Positions 16,692 to 25,738 are shown, counted from the first letter of the stretch. The stretch: DNA of 40,676 nucleotides from Actinomycetota bacterium (GCA_018830725.1 JAHJRV010000005.1:1-40676); one strand, 5' to 3'. Translations and numbers: made by a program. Notes: generated by a model from the sequence alone, not told the origin.

Positions 16692-17747
16692 ATGAAACTA
16701 AAAATAGGATCCAAGGGTAAAGAGGTTGTTGATTTGCAAACTAGGTTAAAATCCTTAGGATTTTCACTTGGTTTAGAGGATATTGATGGTTTTTTTGGAA
16801 TAAAGACAGAAGAAGCTGTTAAATCCTTTCAACAAAAAAGAGGTCTGGCAGTTACAGGTACTATTGATTCAATTACATGGCTGGAAGTTGTTGAAGCAGG
16901 ATACACTTTAGGAAGTAGAACTCTATATTTTAAAGTACCACCTTTTAGAGGTGATGATGTTAAGACTTTACAACATTATCTCAATTCACTTGGTTTTGAT
17001 TCAGGAGAAGTAACAGGAATTTTTAACAAAAAAACAGAAACTGCTGTTAGAAAATTTCAAAATAACATGTCTTTAGATGAAGATGGACTTGTTGGTCCGG
17101 AAACTATAAAGTCTCTTAATAATTTAAAAAGATCATTAGAGAGAGGGACTAATTATCATATTCCAGAAAGAAAAATCATCAAGCAAACTAAGCCAATAAT
17201 CTGTATTGATCCGGGACATGGGTTACCTGCTGATCCAGGTAAAATAGGAGTTTACGGGTTAACTGAGGCTGAAGTCTGCTGGGAAATTGCTGAAAATCTG
17301 ATTCAAGAGATTTCAAAAACAGAATTGGCTGGATGCATAACTCAAAAGATTGGTGAAAATTTAAATGAGAGTGAGAGAGCATCGGTTGCGAATTCAAAAA
17401 AGGCAAATATTTTAATAAGTGTTCATTTAAATTATTGTGATAGCCCATTTGCTGAGGGAAGTAGTTGTTATTATTTCTCATCCGGATTATCATTCTCAAA
17501 TTCTGGAAAAATACTTTCAAACTTAATAGAGGACAATTTAATCAAAAGATTAAGGGTACCGGATTGCAGGGTTCATGGAATGAATATACCAATTCTAAAA
17601 GAGACATCAATGACATCTGTAAGAGTGGAACCAGGATTTATTTCAAATCCAGAGGAAGAGAAAAGGATGGCAACTAAAAAATATAAAAAAAATGTAGCAA
17701 TTGCCATTTTAACAGGCATAAAAGATTTTCTAAATAAGGATATTTAA
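16692..17747 (+). CDS. CwlM-like N-acetylmuramoyl-L-alanine amidase with two peptidoglycan-binding domains, no signal peptide
   Basis: The 351 residues hold two PG_binding_1 repeats (about 3-71 and 84-145; each with LQxxLxSLGF and a TExAVxxFQ helix) and an Amidase_3 domain (about 168-348). The amidase zinc ligands are all present: His176 (DPGHG), Glu192 (GLTEAE) and His245 (SVHLN). The catalytic-type Glu313 (VRVEPGFISNP) is present too. The N-terminus MKLKIGSKGKEVVDLQ has no signal peptide or membrane helix. The domain order and the place right after trxB-trxA match mycobacterial cwlM, a cytoplasmic regulator of peptidoglycan precursor synthesis. A regulatory role here is inference. Because the zinc site is intact, an active lytic enzyme released by another route is the alternative. 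Confidence 0.88.
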   Translation: MKLKIGSKGKEVVDLQTRLKSLGFSLGLEDIDGFFGIKTEEAVKSFQQKRGLAVTGTIDSITWLEVVEAGYTLGSRTLYFKVPPFRGDDVKTLQHYLNSLGFDSGEVTGIFNKKTETAVRKFQNNMSLDEDGLVGPETIKSLNNLKRSLERGTNYHIPERKIIKQTKPIICIDPGHGLPADPGKIGVYGLTEAEVCWEIAENLIQEISKTELAGCITQKIGENLNESERASVANSKKANILISVHLNYCDSPFAEGSSCYYFSSGLSFSNSGKILSNLIEDNLIKRLRVPDCRVHGMNIPILKETSMTSVRVEPGFISNPEEEKRMATKKYKKNVAIAILTGIKDFLNKDI

Positions 17748-17864
17748 GGATATTATTAGAATTTAAAATATTATTTTTTTTGCAATATTATTAATTTTAT
17801 ATTAGAATCTTACAGTAATAGTAAATGATAAGTAGTTGAAGAAGTGAAAAACGGAGGTTATTTA

Positions 17865-18887
17865 TTGGAAGATCCTTTACTTAGAAAGAGGAGAAGCTTC
17901 TTTATTATAAGTAAAATTGTTTTTAGTGTAATTTTAGTCATTTCATTTACACTTTCCTATTCGTCACCACTTAGTGCCACGCCTTTAAGTGAAAAAAGAG
18001 CTGAAAAAGATAGACTTATTAAAGAAATATATCGCATTCATGAGGACCTTGATGAAACAGTTGAGAAATATAATTTTTATACAGATGAGCTTAATAAGGT
18101 TGAATCAAAGATAATATTTCTTGAAAAACGAGAAAGTAGACTTAATTTTGAACTCGTCTCTTTAAAAACAGAGCTTGAAGCTGCATTAGAAGAAATTTAT
18201 AAATATGGACAGATGAATTTTGTATATGTAGTGTCGTCTCCAGACACTGTTAATGATCTGATGGATAGAATAAAACTCTTTTCAATAGCTGGAGATAAGC
18301 ATGCTCAGTTGATAATGAAGGTTGAGGAAATGAGAAATGAAATTATTAATATTGAGCAGGAAGCTGAGAAGCAAAAGAAGATAACATTGGGCTTGATGTC
18401 AGAGTTAAATTTGATAAGAGAACAAGTAGAAGAAAAAATAAGAGAGAAGGAAAGACTTCTTGCCAAGGTTAAGCAGGATATACAAATCTTAGAAAGAGAG
18501 ATGTATACACCAGTAATTAATTTCATTTCTCCATCTGATTATACAGGTGTGGTATCTCTTGCATTAGCTCAACAGGGAAAACCTTATGTCTGGGGAGCTT
18601 CAGGTCCTAATAGTTTTGATTGCTCAGGACTTGTTTATTGGGTTTTTAGACAATTTGGAACCTATCTACCTCGGACTGTAAGAGGTCAATATAATGCAGG
18701 AGCTTCTGTTTCAAAATCAGATCTTAGACCAGGAGATTTAGTTTTTTTCAAAAACTTTAGTCATGTTGGAATATATATTGGAAATGGAAACTTCGTTCAC
18801 GCTCCGCATACTGGAACTAGAGTAAGAGTAGAATCATTAAGTAATCCATATAGGTTAAAAAACTATTGCGGAGCCTGTCGTATTTAA
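17865..18887 (+). CDS. NlpC/P60 peptidoglycan endopeptidase with coiled-coil N-terminus (RipA-like)
   Basis: The N-terminal membrane/signal segment (about residues 12-35, FIISKIVFSVILVISFTLSY) ends near an SATP site. A long coiled coil follows (about 45-210), and then an NlpC/P60 domain (about 225-340). The catalytic Cys253 (FDCSGLVYW), His300 (SHVGIYIG) and third polar residue His312 are present. I chose TTG 17865, because ACGGAGG lies 7 nt upstream. A GTG at 17844 is in frame but lacks a site. The layout is that of RipA/P45-type enzymes that cut stem peptides during cell separation. It follows the CwlM-like gene, forming a wall-maintenance pair. Part of its coiled-coil coding region is duplicated at 20430-20486. 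Confidence 0.92.
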   Translation: MEDPLLRKRRSFFIISKIVFSVILVISFTLSYSSPLSATPLSEKRAEKDRLIKEIYRIHEDLDETVEKYNFYTDELNKVESKIIFLEKRESRLNFELVSLKTELEAALEEIYKYGQMNFVYVVSSPDTVNDLMDRIKLFSIAGDKHAQLIMKVEEMRNEIINIEQEAEKQKKITLGLMSELNLIREQVEEKIREKERLLAKVKQDIQILEREMYTPVINFISPSDYTGVVSLALAQQGKPYVWGASGPNSFDCSGLVYWVFRQFGTYLPRTVRGQYNAGASVSKSDLRPGDLVFFKNFSHVGIYIGNGNFVHAPHTGTRVRVESLSNPYRLKNYCGACRI

Positions 18888-18920
18888 GACTAATAACAAA
18901 CTTCTAAAATTATCAAAAAA

Positions 18921-19961
18921 ATGTCTACAGGATTATTTTATCATCCAATTTTTTTAGAACATGATACGGGGTGGGGTCATCCGGAAAGAGCACAAAGATT
19001 AGTTGCAATATTAGATGAAATTGAAAAAAGAAAAGATTTAAATAATATTGAAACTGTTTCGCCTGATAAAGCCTCTATAAAGGATATTCAATTAAATCAC
19101 AGTGATAGCTATATTAAATTAATTCAAAATACATCAGAAATAAAAGGTATAAAACATTTAGATCCCGATACAGCAGTCTGTTCAAAGTCATATGAAAGCG
19201 CGCTTCATGCATGTGGAGCAGTTTTAAATGCAGTCAAGTCAGTATATGAGGGGATTTATAGAAATGCATTTGCTTTAGTGAGACCACCTGGACATCATGC
19301 ACTTTTTTCCCAAGCTATGGGTTTTTGTATATTTAATAATATTGCAATAGCTGCTAAGTATTTAAAGAATGTAATGGGTTTGCGTAAAGTAGTTATTATT
19401 GATTGGGATGCTCATCATGGAAATGGTACACAAGATTCATTTTATAATGACCCAGATGTCCTTTATATATCTTTACATCAATTTCCTTTTTATCCAGGAA
19501 CTGGTTCTGCTAATGAAATTGGAACGGGTATTGCAAAAGGATTTAATGTAAATATACCAATGTTTGCATATAGTGGAGAGAATACTTATTTATTGGCAAT
19601 AGAAAGGATCATTTCTCCGATTGTTTATCAATTTTCACCAGAATTCATTTTGATTAGTGCTGGATATGATGGACATTATAAGGATCCTTTAACTCAACTT
19701 CTTTTAACAAGTAATACATTTTTTAGATTATCAAAAGCTGCAATAGAAATGGCGAATGAAGTTTGTAGTGGTAGAATTATCTTCTCTTTAGAGGGTGGCT
19801 ATTACTTAAATGGATTATCTCAAAGTGTAATAGAAACCCTCAGAGCGATGGTCGGGTATAATGATCCAGTTCCTTATCCATCAGAAGAGTTAAAGGAGAG
19901 GAATTCAAGCAGGGAAATAGAACAAATAATAGAAATTCAAAAAAGATATTGGAAATTATAA
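18921..19961 (+). CDS. Histone-deacetylase-family (AcuC/HDAC-like) amidohydrolase
   Basis: The 346-residue arginase/deacetylase-fold protein has the motifs in order: DTGWGHPERAQR (N-terminal loop), RPPGHHA (the double-His general base), IIDWDAHHGNGTQ (Asp and His zinc ligands), SLHQFPFYPGTG and ISAGYDGHYKDPL (second Asp ligand). EGGYYLNGL closes the active site. All the zinc and catalytic residues are present. Bacterial members deacetylate acetylated lysine, polyamines or other amides. The substrate cannot be fixed from sequence, although AcuC-type deacetylation of acetyl-CoA synthetase is a possibility. No ribosome-binding site is evident at the ATG. The next gene starts 3 nt later. Confidence 0.93.
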   Translation: MSTGLFYHPIFLEHDTGWGHPERAQRLVAILDEIEKRKDLNNIETVSPDKASIKDIQLNHSDSYIKLIQNTSEIKGIKHLDPDTAVCSKSYESALHACGAVLNAVKSVYEGIYRNAFALVRPPGHHALFSQAMGFCIFNNIAIAAKYLKNVMGLRKVVIIDWDAHHGNGTQDSFYNDPDVLYISLHQFPFYPGTGSANEIGTGIAKGFNVNIPMFAYSGENTYLLAIERIISPIVYQFSPEFILISAGYDGHYKDPLTQLLLTSNTFFRLSKAAIEMANEVCSGRIIFSLEGGYYLNGLSQSVIETLRAMVGYNDPVPYPSEELKERNSSREIEQIIEIQKRYWKL

Positions 19962-19964
19962 GAA

Positions 19965-20429
19965 ATGTTTTTAAAAAAATATGTAATCCAAAAATATATT
20001 AAATTCCGTTTTTTACTTTTAGTTTTTCTATTGATTACAAACCTACTTATCTTGTTAGGTTGTGAATTTTTAATATTTAAATCTGAACCTGAAAGAACGG
20101 TTTTTAGTTTTTTTAATGACCTGAATTTAAAAGATGTTGAAAGGATATATGATAAATATCTCTTAAATAATGATAAATTAGAGATAGACAAGGAAGATTT
20201 TAATTTATTGATTTCCAAATCTCTCTCCTCTGTCAAAAAAATAGAGTTAAAAAGAACTGATTTATTAAAAAGGAATGATGAGAAAGCAGCGGTAAGTGCA
20301 AATTTTATTATTACTTATGTTGATGACAGAGAAGAGATAAGAACAGAAGAAATATTCCTAATTTATGAAGATGGGAAGTGGAAAATCAATTTTGAAGAAA
20401 CCTTCATGTCTTTAAAGCCACAACCTTGA
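19965..20429 (+). CDS. Putative lipoprotein with NTF2/DUF4878-like domain
   Basis: The 154-residue protein starts with a basic N-terminus and hydrophobic stretch (about 14-31), ending in the lipobox LLGC, with Cys33 as the lipidation site. The mature part (FSFFNDLNLKDVERIYDKYL) and the closing IYEDGKWKINFEE strand resemble small secreted domains of the NTF2/DUF4878 type, where helices precede a curved sheet ending in a Trp-containing strand. The function is unknown. It begins 3 nt after the deacetylase-family gene and is presumably co-translated. It ends in TGA, and an odd duplicated fragment continues in the same frame directly after. Confidence 0.75.
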   Translation: MFLKKYVIQKYIKFRFLLLVFLLITNLLILLGCEFLIFKSEPERTVFSFFNDLNLKDVERIYDKYLLNNDKLEIDKEDFNLLISKSLSSVKKIELKRTDLLKRNDEKAAVSANFIITYVDDREEIRTEEIFLIYEDGKWKINFEETFMSLKPQP

Positions 20430-20486
20430 GTAAAAAAAGTTGAAAAAGGTAGACTTATTAAAGAAATATATCGCATTCATGAGTAA
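20430..20486 (+). pseudogene. Duplicated fragment of the NlpC/P60 gene's coiled-coil region
   Basis: Positions 20450-20483 repeat 18011-18044 base for base (34 nt), and the similarity extends about 18 nt further upstream with a few changes and one gap. In the frame of the preceding lipoprotein, after its TGA stop, it reads VKKVEKGRLIKEIYRIHE then TAA. The same residues (RLIKEIYRIHE) begin the coiled coil of the NlpC/P60 protein. It is too short to function and looks like a scar of a duplication or recombination event about 2.4 kb away from its source. Confidence 0.8.
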
Positions 20487-20631
20487 GAAATTCTTTTAAA
20501 CACAATTTCTATATAACCTCTATTACTTCCGCATTTACAAAATTATTGTTTATCTTGACGATTTTATTCTCCTAACAAAATATGTAAAAAAAATATTGAT
20601 TTTTTTGTGAAATTCTGGTAAAATATCAAAA

Positions 20632-20652
20632 CTTGATAATACTATTATTAAG
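20632..20652. promoter_or_regulatory. HAIR-like HspR operator, site 1
   Basis: CTTGATA-N7-TATTAAG is 21 bp, the layout of the HspR-associated inverted repeat (consensus CTTGAGT-N7-ACTCAAG). The whole 21-mer is nearly palindromic: ten bases on each side of one central base, with one mismatch. It lies just upstream of the dnaK -35 box. hspR is the fourth gene of this operon. Confidence 0.75.
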
Positions 20653-20655
20653 ATA

Positions 20656-20685
20656 CTTGACAATATTATTATAAAGTTTTATAAT
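20656..20685 (+). promoter_or_regulatory. dnaK promoter with overlapping second HAIR-like site
   Basis: TTGACA (20657-20662), exactly 17 nt, then TATAAT (20680-20685) is a perfect sigma-A consensus promoter. A degenerate second HAIR-like site (CTTGACA-N7-TATAAAG, 20656-20676) covers the -35 and most of the spacer, so HspR bound there would block polymerase. The predicted start is near 20692, giving a leader of about 67 nt with AAGGAGG before the dnaK ATG. The rest of the 329-nt gap (20430-20758) holds the duplicated fragment and AT-rich sequence. Confidence 0.8.
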
Positions 20686-20758
20686 TTTGTAAACAAATTT
20701 TGGGTTATTATTAAATATTTGAAATTTTTAAAATAAAAATAAAAAGGAGGATTAAATA

Positions 20759-22600
20759 ATGTCAAAACCAATTGGTATTGATCTAGGTACAACCAACTCA
20801 TGTATTGCTGTATTTGAGGGAGGAGAATCAACAGTTATACCAAATGCGGAAGGTGGTAGGGTAACACCATCAGTTGTAGCTTTTACTAAATCTGGTGAGC
20901 GTTTAGTAGGAATGATAGCAAAAAGACAAGCAATAACAAATCCGGATAAAACTATATCATCTATTAAGAGAAAAATGGGTTCGAAACATAGAGTAAAGAT
21001 AGATGATAAAAATTATTCACCACAAGAAATTTCTGCAATGATATTACAAAAGTTGAAAGCTGATGCAGAAGCATATTTAGGTGAAGAGATAACTGAGGCA
21101 GTAATTACAGTTCCAGCCTATTTTGAGGATAGTCAAAGAAAAGCTACAAAAGAGGCTGGTAAAATAGCAGGCATGAAAGTACTAAGAATAATAAATGAGC
21201 CAACAGCAGCTGCTCTTGCATATGGTTTGGACAAGGAGCAAGATCAGAAAATATTAGTTTTTGATCTTGGTGGAGGAACATTTGATGTTTCAATTTTAGA
21301 TATTGGAGATGGAGTTTTCGAAGTAAAAGCTACAAGTGGGAACAATCTTTTGGGTGGGGATGATTATGATGAGAAAATAGCGGAATGGATAATTTCTGAA
21401 TTCAAAAAAGAACAAGGAATAGACCTTTCTGGTGATAAGATGGCAATGCAAAGACTTAAAGAAGCAGCTGAGAAGGCAAAATGTGAACTTTCTACTACTC
21501 AAACTGCTAATATAAATCTACCTTTTATAACAGCTGATGAGTCAGGACCAAAACACCTTGAGATGACACTTACCAGAGCCAAACTTGTTCAATTGGTTTC
21601 TGATCTAATTGATAAGTGTGTTGGTCCAACAAAAAGAGCAATGGAGGATGCTGGAGTAAAGCCTGGGGATTTAGACCATGTCCTATTAGTTGGAGGGCAA
21701 ACAAGGATGCCCGCAGTAAGAGATTTAGTAAAGAAATTGACAGGGAAAGAACCGAGAAAAGATATAAATCCTGATGAAGTTGTTGCTGTAGGAGCAGCAA
21801 TTCAAGCAGGGGTTTTAAAGGGTGAAGTTAAAGATGTTCTTCTACTGGATGTTACTCCTTTGTCATTAGGTATTGAGACAAAAGGCGGAGTTTTTACTAG
21901 GTTAATTGAGAGAAATACAACAATTCCTACCAAAAAGGGAGAAATATTTTCCACAGCTGAGGATAATCAAACAACTGTTGAGATTCATGTACTTCAAGGT
22001 GAAAGACCAATGGCAGCTTTCAATAAGACATTGGGTAGATTTCAACTTGTAGGAATACCATCAGCTCTAAGAGGAATCCCGCAGATTGAGGTAAATTTTG
22101 ATATTGATGCTAATGGAATTGTTCATGTATTTGCCAAAGATCTTGGAACTGGAAATGAACAGAAAATAACAATAACTTCTTCAGCTGGTATATCTGATGA
22201 TGAGATAGAAAAAATGATGAAGGAAGCTGAAGTTCATGCAGAGGAAGATAAAAATAAAAGAGAAGAAGCTGAGACAAGAAATAATGCAGATAATCTCATA
22301 TATTCAACAGAGAAATCGTTAAGACAATTAGGTGATAAATTACCTTCAGGAGAAAGAAGCAATATAGAATCTACTATTTCAGAATTGAAAAAAGCATTAG
22401 CTGGAACAGATGTTGAAGCTATAAGACAGAAGTCACAAGATTTGATGGATGCCTCTCATAAATTAGCTGAAGCAGTGTATGCCCAGACAACTCAAAAGAC
22501 TACAAAAGCTGAAGAGTCTAAAGGTGAGGAAAAAGTGAAACCAGAAGAAGAGGAAGAAGTCGTGGATGCTGATTATGAAGTTGTGGATGAAAACGAATAA
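20759..22600 (+). CDS. dnaK: Chaperone protein DnaK (Hsp70)
   Basis: The 613-residue Hsp70 has the nucleotide-binding domain at about 1-360, with [17 protein letters not shown], phosphate-2 loop [15 protein letters not shown] and adenosine motif [18 protein letters not shown]. The linker is [12 protein letters not shown], the substrate-binding sheet is at about 370-480 and the helical lid follows. The acidic tail ends [14 protein letters not shown], like the EEVD-type bacterial tails. The ATG start is 7 nt after AAGGAGG. It is the first gene of dnaK-grpE-dnaJ-hspR, under the consensus promoter with HAIR-like operators. It folds and refolds proteins in the cytoplasm with GrpE and DnaJ. Confidence 0.99.
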   Translation: MSKPIGIDLGTTNSCIAVFEGGESTVIPNAEGGRVTPSVVAFTKSGERLVGMIAKRQAITNPDKTISSIKRKMGSKHRVKIDDKNYSPQEISAMILQKLKADAEAYLGEEITEAVITVPAYFEDSQRKATKEAGKIAGMKVLRIINEPTAAALAYGLDKEQDQKILVFDLGGGTFDVSILDIGDGVFEVKATSGNNLLGGDDYDEKIAEWIISEFKKEQGIDLSGDKMAMQRLKEAAEKAKCELSTTQTANINLPFITADESGPKHLEMTLTRAKLVQLVSDLIDKCVGPTKRAMEDAGVKPGDLDHVLLVGGQTRMPAVRDLVKKLTGKEPRKDINPDEVVAVGAAIQAGVLKGEVKDVLLLDVTPLSLGIETKGGVFTRLIERNTTIPTKKGEIFSTAEDNQTTVEIHVLQGERPMAAFNKTLGRFQLVGIPSALRGIPQIEVNFDIDANGIVHVFAKDLGTGNEQKITITSSAGISDDEIEKMMKEAEVHAEEDKNKREEAETRNNADNLIYSTEKSLRQLGDKLPSGERSNIESTISELKKALAGTDVEAIRQKSQDLMDASHKLAEAVYAQTTQKTTKAEESKGEEKVKPEEEEEVVDADYEVVDENE

Positions 22601-22672
22601 TTTGTATTAATTTTTAAATGATAAATCTTATTTAAAAAATAGAAAGGAGATAAATAGTCATGAGGAGATTTT

Positions 22673-23338
22673 ATGTCAGAAGCTAAAAAGAAAAATGAAT
22701 CGTATTCAAAAATTAGTTATGGCAAAATTCTATTTAAAAATAATGGAAAAAGCAATGAGAAGACAAGTAAAAATCGATCTCAAAAAATCAAGCCAGAATC
22801 AATTAAAAAAAAGAAGGTAAAAAGAAAAAAAACTAAGAGTGAGATAAAGTTGAATAAAAAGATTGTAGAATTAAAAAAAGAATTAGATGAGAAAGACAAT
22901 AAACTAAATGATTATATTGATACTCTGCAGAGACTACAGGCAGAATTTGAAAACTATAGAAAGAGGATTCTAAAAGAACAGAGTAAATCCAAAACATTAG
23001 CTAATATGGATTTAATAAAGAAGTTGCTCCCCATACTTGATGATCTTGAAAAGGCAATAATTTCTAAAGAAAATAAAGATGAAGTTAAAGCCATTATTGA
23101 TGGTATAGATATTATATATAAGGAATTTGATCAGATATTAAATAAAGAGGGGGTAAGAGAAGTCTATTCTGAAGGAGAAATATTTGATCCAAGGTGTCAT
23201 CATGCAATAATGCAAATCGAAAGTGATAAACACGAGGAAGGGACAGTACTTGAAGTATTACAGAAAGGATACCTTCTGAATAACACATTACTAAGGCCCG
23301 CAACTGTAAAAGTTTCAAAAAAAACGGACAAGTCCTAA
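22673..23338 (+). CDS. grpE: Nucleotide exchange factor GrpE
   Basis: The 221-residue protein begins with a Lys-rich, low-complexity N-terminus (about 1-60). A long helix follows (about 63-110; LQRLQAEFENYRKRILKEQ is the core GrpE signature). The four-helix and beta-wing domain has LLPILDDLEKAI, EGEIFDPRCHHAIMQIE and the closing YLLNNTLLRPATVKVSK. It releases ADP from DnaK. The basic N-terminal extension is longer than in many GrpE proteins. The ATG follows GAGGAGA. It is 72 nt after dnaK. Confidence 0.97.
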   Translation: MSEAKKKNESYSKISYGKILFKNNGKSNEKTSKNRSQKIKPESIKKKKVKRKKTKSEIKLNKKIVELKKELDEKDNKLNDYIDTLQRLQAEFENYRKRILKEQSKSKTLANMDLIKKLLPILDDLEKAIISKENKDEVKAIIDGIDIIYKEFDQILNKEGVREVYSEGEIFDPRCHHAIMQIESDKHEEGTVLEVLQKGYLLNNTLLRPATVKVSKKTDKS

Positions 23339-23382
23339 GAAAAAAATATTGGAAGATTTTAAATTTATTATTGGTGAATTAA

Positions 23383-24507
23383 TTGGAATTTAAGGATTAT
23401 TACAAAATTCTGGGTGTGGATAAAAACGCAACACAGGATGAGATAAAGAAAGTATATAGAAAGTTAGCTCAGAAATACCATCCTGATATTAACCAAAATA
23501 ATAAAGATGCAGAGGAAAAATTTAAAGAAATTTCAGTTGCATACTCAGTTTTAGGAGATAAAGAGAAGAGAAAGAGATATGATGAACAGGTTAGAACGTA
23601 CAGTCAGGGACCTTTTGGATTTCAAGCTAAAGGATTTAGACCAGAGGATTTTCAAACAATTTGGAACTTTCAGGAATTTAGTGAATCTTCAGCCTTCGAG
23701 AGCATATTTGACTTATTTAAAACTGGGGGTGTAAGAAACAGAAGAACTAAAGCGCCAAAGAGAGGAAATGACATTACATATAAAATAAATCTCTCCTTTG
23801 ACGAAGCAATGAAAGGTGTAACTACAAAAATAAATGTAAGCGCTAATTTAGCATGTACGAAGTGCGAAGGTGCGGGAACTGAGCCAGGGACTTTTCCAAT
23901 AACATGTCCAAATTGCAATGGAAGGGGAGTAGTATCGAGAAATCAGGGCTTTTTTAGTATAAGTCAAACATGTCCTCGATGTTTAGGTCAAGGTAGAATA
24001 ATAAAGCACCCTTGCACTAAATGTAAAGGTATAGGGAGGGAGAGGAGAGTAAGAAAATTAACTATAAAAATCCCAGCTGGAGTGAAAAATGGTTCAAAAA
24101 TAAGGTTTAAGGGTATGGGGGAATCTGGTGACAAAGGAAGTCCATCTGGAGATTTATATATTATTACTAAAGTAAAATCGCATCCCATTTTTAAAAGAAG
24201 AAATAGTGATATTTTAATAGATTTACCTATTACCTTCACTGAAGCTGCTTTAGGAACAAATATTGAAATTCCAACCCCAAATAGAAAAATTTCATTAAAG
24301 ATTCCAGCTGGTTCACAAAGCGGGAAACTGTTTAGAATAAGAGGTAAGGGAGCACCAAAATTAAAAGGAAGTGGCAACGGAGATTTTTTTATAAAACTTA
24401 AAGTTGTAACTCCCAACAAGCTTTCAGTAAAGGAAAAAAGATTATTTATGGACCTTGAGAGGATTAGCAAATCAAATCCAAGGGAAAAAATATTTAAATA
24501 TCATTAA
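23383..24507 (+). CDS. dnaJ: Chaperone protein DnaJ (Hsp40, type I)
   Basis: The 374 residues start with a J-domain (about 4-68; KYHPDINQ contains the HPD motif). The linker (about 70-125) is richer in Phe than Gly. The zinc domain has all four CxxCxGxG repeats ([32 protein letters not shown]), and beta-barrel domains follow ([34 protein letters not shown]). It delivers unfolded clients to DnaK and stimulates its ATPase. TTG is the start, with a weak GGTGA site. Together with grpE and hspR it keeps the actinobacterial gene order. Confidence 0.97.
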   Translation: MEFKDYYKILGVDKNATQDEIKKVYRKLAQKYHPDINQNNKDAEEKFKEISVAYSVLGDKEKRKRYDEQVRTYSQGPFGFQAKGFRPEDFQTIWNFQEFSESSAFESIFDLFKTGGVRNRRTKAPKRGNDITYKINLSFDEAMKGVTTKINVSANLACTKCEGAGTEPGTFPITCPNCNGRGVVSRNQGFFSISQTCPRCLGQGRIIKHPCTKCKGIGRERRVRKLTIKIPAGVKNGSKIRFKGMGESGDKGSPSGDLYIITKVKSHPIFKRRNSDILIDLPITFTEAALGTNIEIPTPNRKISLKIPAGSQSGKLFRIRGKGAPKLKGSGNGDFFIKLKVVTPNKLSVKEKRLFMDLERISKSNPREKIFKYH

Positions 24508-24567
24508 AAGATTTTAAATTTTGTGTGTAAAACATTTCTTAAGTATTTTTAAAGAGTAATTACAAAT

Positions 24568-24957
24568 ATGAACAGGGATAAAAAGAAACCAGTATATATA
24601 ATAAGCATAGCTGCTAAACTAGCTCAAGTACATCCTCAAACTCTAAGATTATATGAGAGAAGAAGATTAGTGAAGCCCGTAAGAACGTCTACTAACATAC
24701 GTTTATATTCAGAGGAAAATATTGAGCAGACTATATATGTTCACGAATTAACTCAAAACCTTGGGATAAATTTAGCAGGTGTTAGAAGGATTTTAGATTT
24801 AGAAAAAGAACTTGAGTTAGCTGAATTAGATCTTAAAAAAGCACAAATGGAATTGGAAAGACTAACTAAAGAAATGGAAAGAGAAATAGAAAATGTTCGC
24901 AAAAGTTTCAAACATGAAATTGTTCCATTTTCTTCTCGTGATATAGAACCTATTTAA
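24568..24957 (+). CDS. hspR: HspR, MerR-family heat-shock repressor
   Basis: The 129-residue protein has an N-terminal MerR helix-turn-helix (about 10-75), with AAKLAQVHPQTLRLYERRRL as recognition segment and wing, then RLYSEENIEQTIYVHELTQ. A coiled coil follows (about 85-118). The HPQTLRLYER pattern with NIRLYS is the HspR branch. HspR binds HAIR sites and represses dnaK operons in Streptomyces, Mycobacterium, Helicobacter and others, with DnaK as co-repressor in Streptomyces. Here it ends the dnaK operon whose promoter carries HAIR-like sites, so autoregulation is the straightforward reading. Its 3' end faces the DUF72 gene, 13 nt away. Confidence 0.94.
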   Translation: MNRDKKKPVYIISIAAKLAQVHPQTLRLYERRRLVKPVRTSTNIRLYSEENIEQTIYVHELTQNLGINLAGVRRILDLEKELELAELDLKKAQMELERLTKEMEREIENVRKSFKHEIVPFSSRDIEPI

Positions 24958-24970
24958 TAGATGAAAGAAA

Positions 24971-25738
24971 TTATAGCAGGGAAAGCAAGAGATTAGCAGC
25001 CTTTACAGCCTTTGATTTATAATGATTATTAAAATAAATCATAGTTTTAATAGCTTTTTCCTCTAGTTCCTTTATTTTAGGAACCCATTCCAATAATTCA
25101 TCTTGCTTGTATTCGTAATCATACCTCTCATATGCCTTCTTGTGATGCCACCATTTTTGAGAATTTCTTCCATGAAATCTGACATAAGCAATATCAGAGG
25201 TTATTTTAGCAACAGGAGGAATCAAACCCCTTAGTTTTGGTTGGTCAACACAACAAAATCCTAATTCATTCTGTTCAAGGAAATCAAATGTTTCATCATT
25301 TATCCAGGAAGTGTTTCTGAATTCTATAACCAGGGGGATATCAATCATATTATCTCTTAAATGTTTTAAATAATCTAAGTTGTAACGATCAAGCTTAAAA
25401 GACCAGGGAAATTGTGCTAAAACACAAGCTAACTGATCTCTTTCAATTAATGGAGATATACCTTTTATAAAACCATTATAATCCTTGGACTTAGCTTTTC
25501 TTTCATGTGTCATTAAGCTGTTTGCTTTTACTGAAAAAACAAAATCATCAGGTACTTTATGAGCCATCCTGTTGATTATGTATGGATTTGGCATTCTATA
25601 ATATGTAAAATTTATTTCAGTTGTTTTAAAATTTTTAGAATAGAATTTTAACATATCAGATTTATTTATATCAGTTGGATAATAATTTCCCTTCCAATCC
25701 TCATAGCTATAACCAGATGTTCCTATTAATATACTCAC
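24971..25738 (-). CDS. DUF72 family protein (YecE-like)
   Basis: The 255-residue TIM-barrel-like protein has the start ILIGTSGYSYEDWKGNYYP, the body FKTTEINFTYYRMPN, FVFSVKANSLMTHERK, and late YVRFHGRNSQKWWHHK and MIYFNNHYKSKAVKAA. These are the conserved elements of DUF72 (YecE). No biochemical role is established for this family. It is convergent with hspR (13-nt gap) and divergent from the cooC region. The minus-strand start has GGAGGTATC upstream (25741-25749), a good ribosome-binding site. Confidence 0.93.
   Translation of the reverse strand: MSILIGTSGYSYEDWKGNYYPTDINKSDMLKFYSKNFKTTEINFTYYRMPNPYIINRMAHKVPDDFVFSVKANSLMTHERKAKSKDYNGFIKGISPLIERDQLACVLAQFPWSFKLDRYNLDYLKHLRDNMIDIPLVIEFRNTSWINDETFDFLEQNELGFCCVDQPKLRGLIPPVAKITSDIAYVRFHGRNSQKWWHHKKAYERYDYEYKQDELLEWVPKIKELEEKAIKTMIYFNNHYKSKAVKAANLLLSLL

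Noticed and set aside
20427-20486. TGA at the lipoprotein end read as selenocysteine, giving an 18-residue extension
   Set aside because: The cell has Sec machinery and the frame stays open, but no SECIS-like hairpin follows the TGA. The extension is a copied piece of the NlpC gene.
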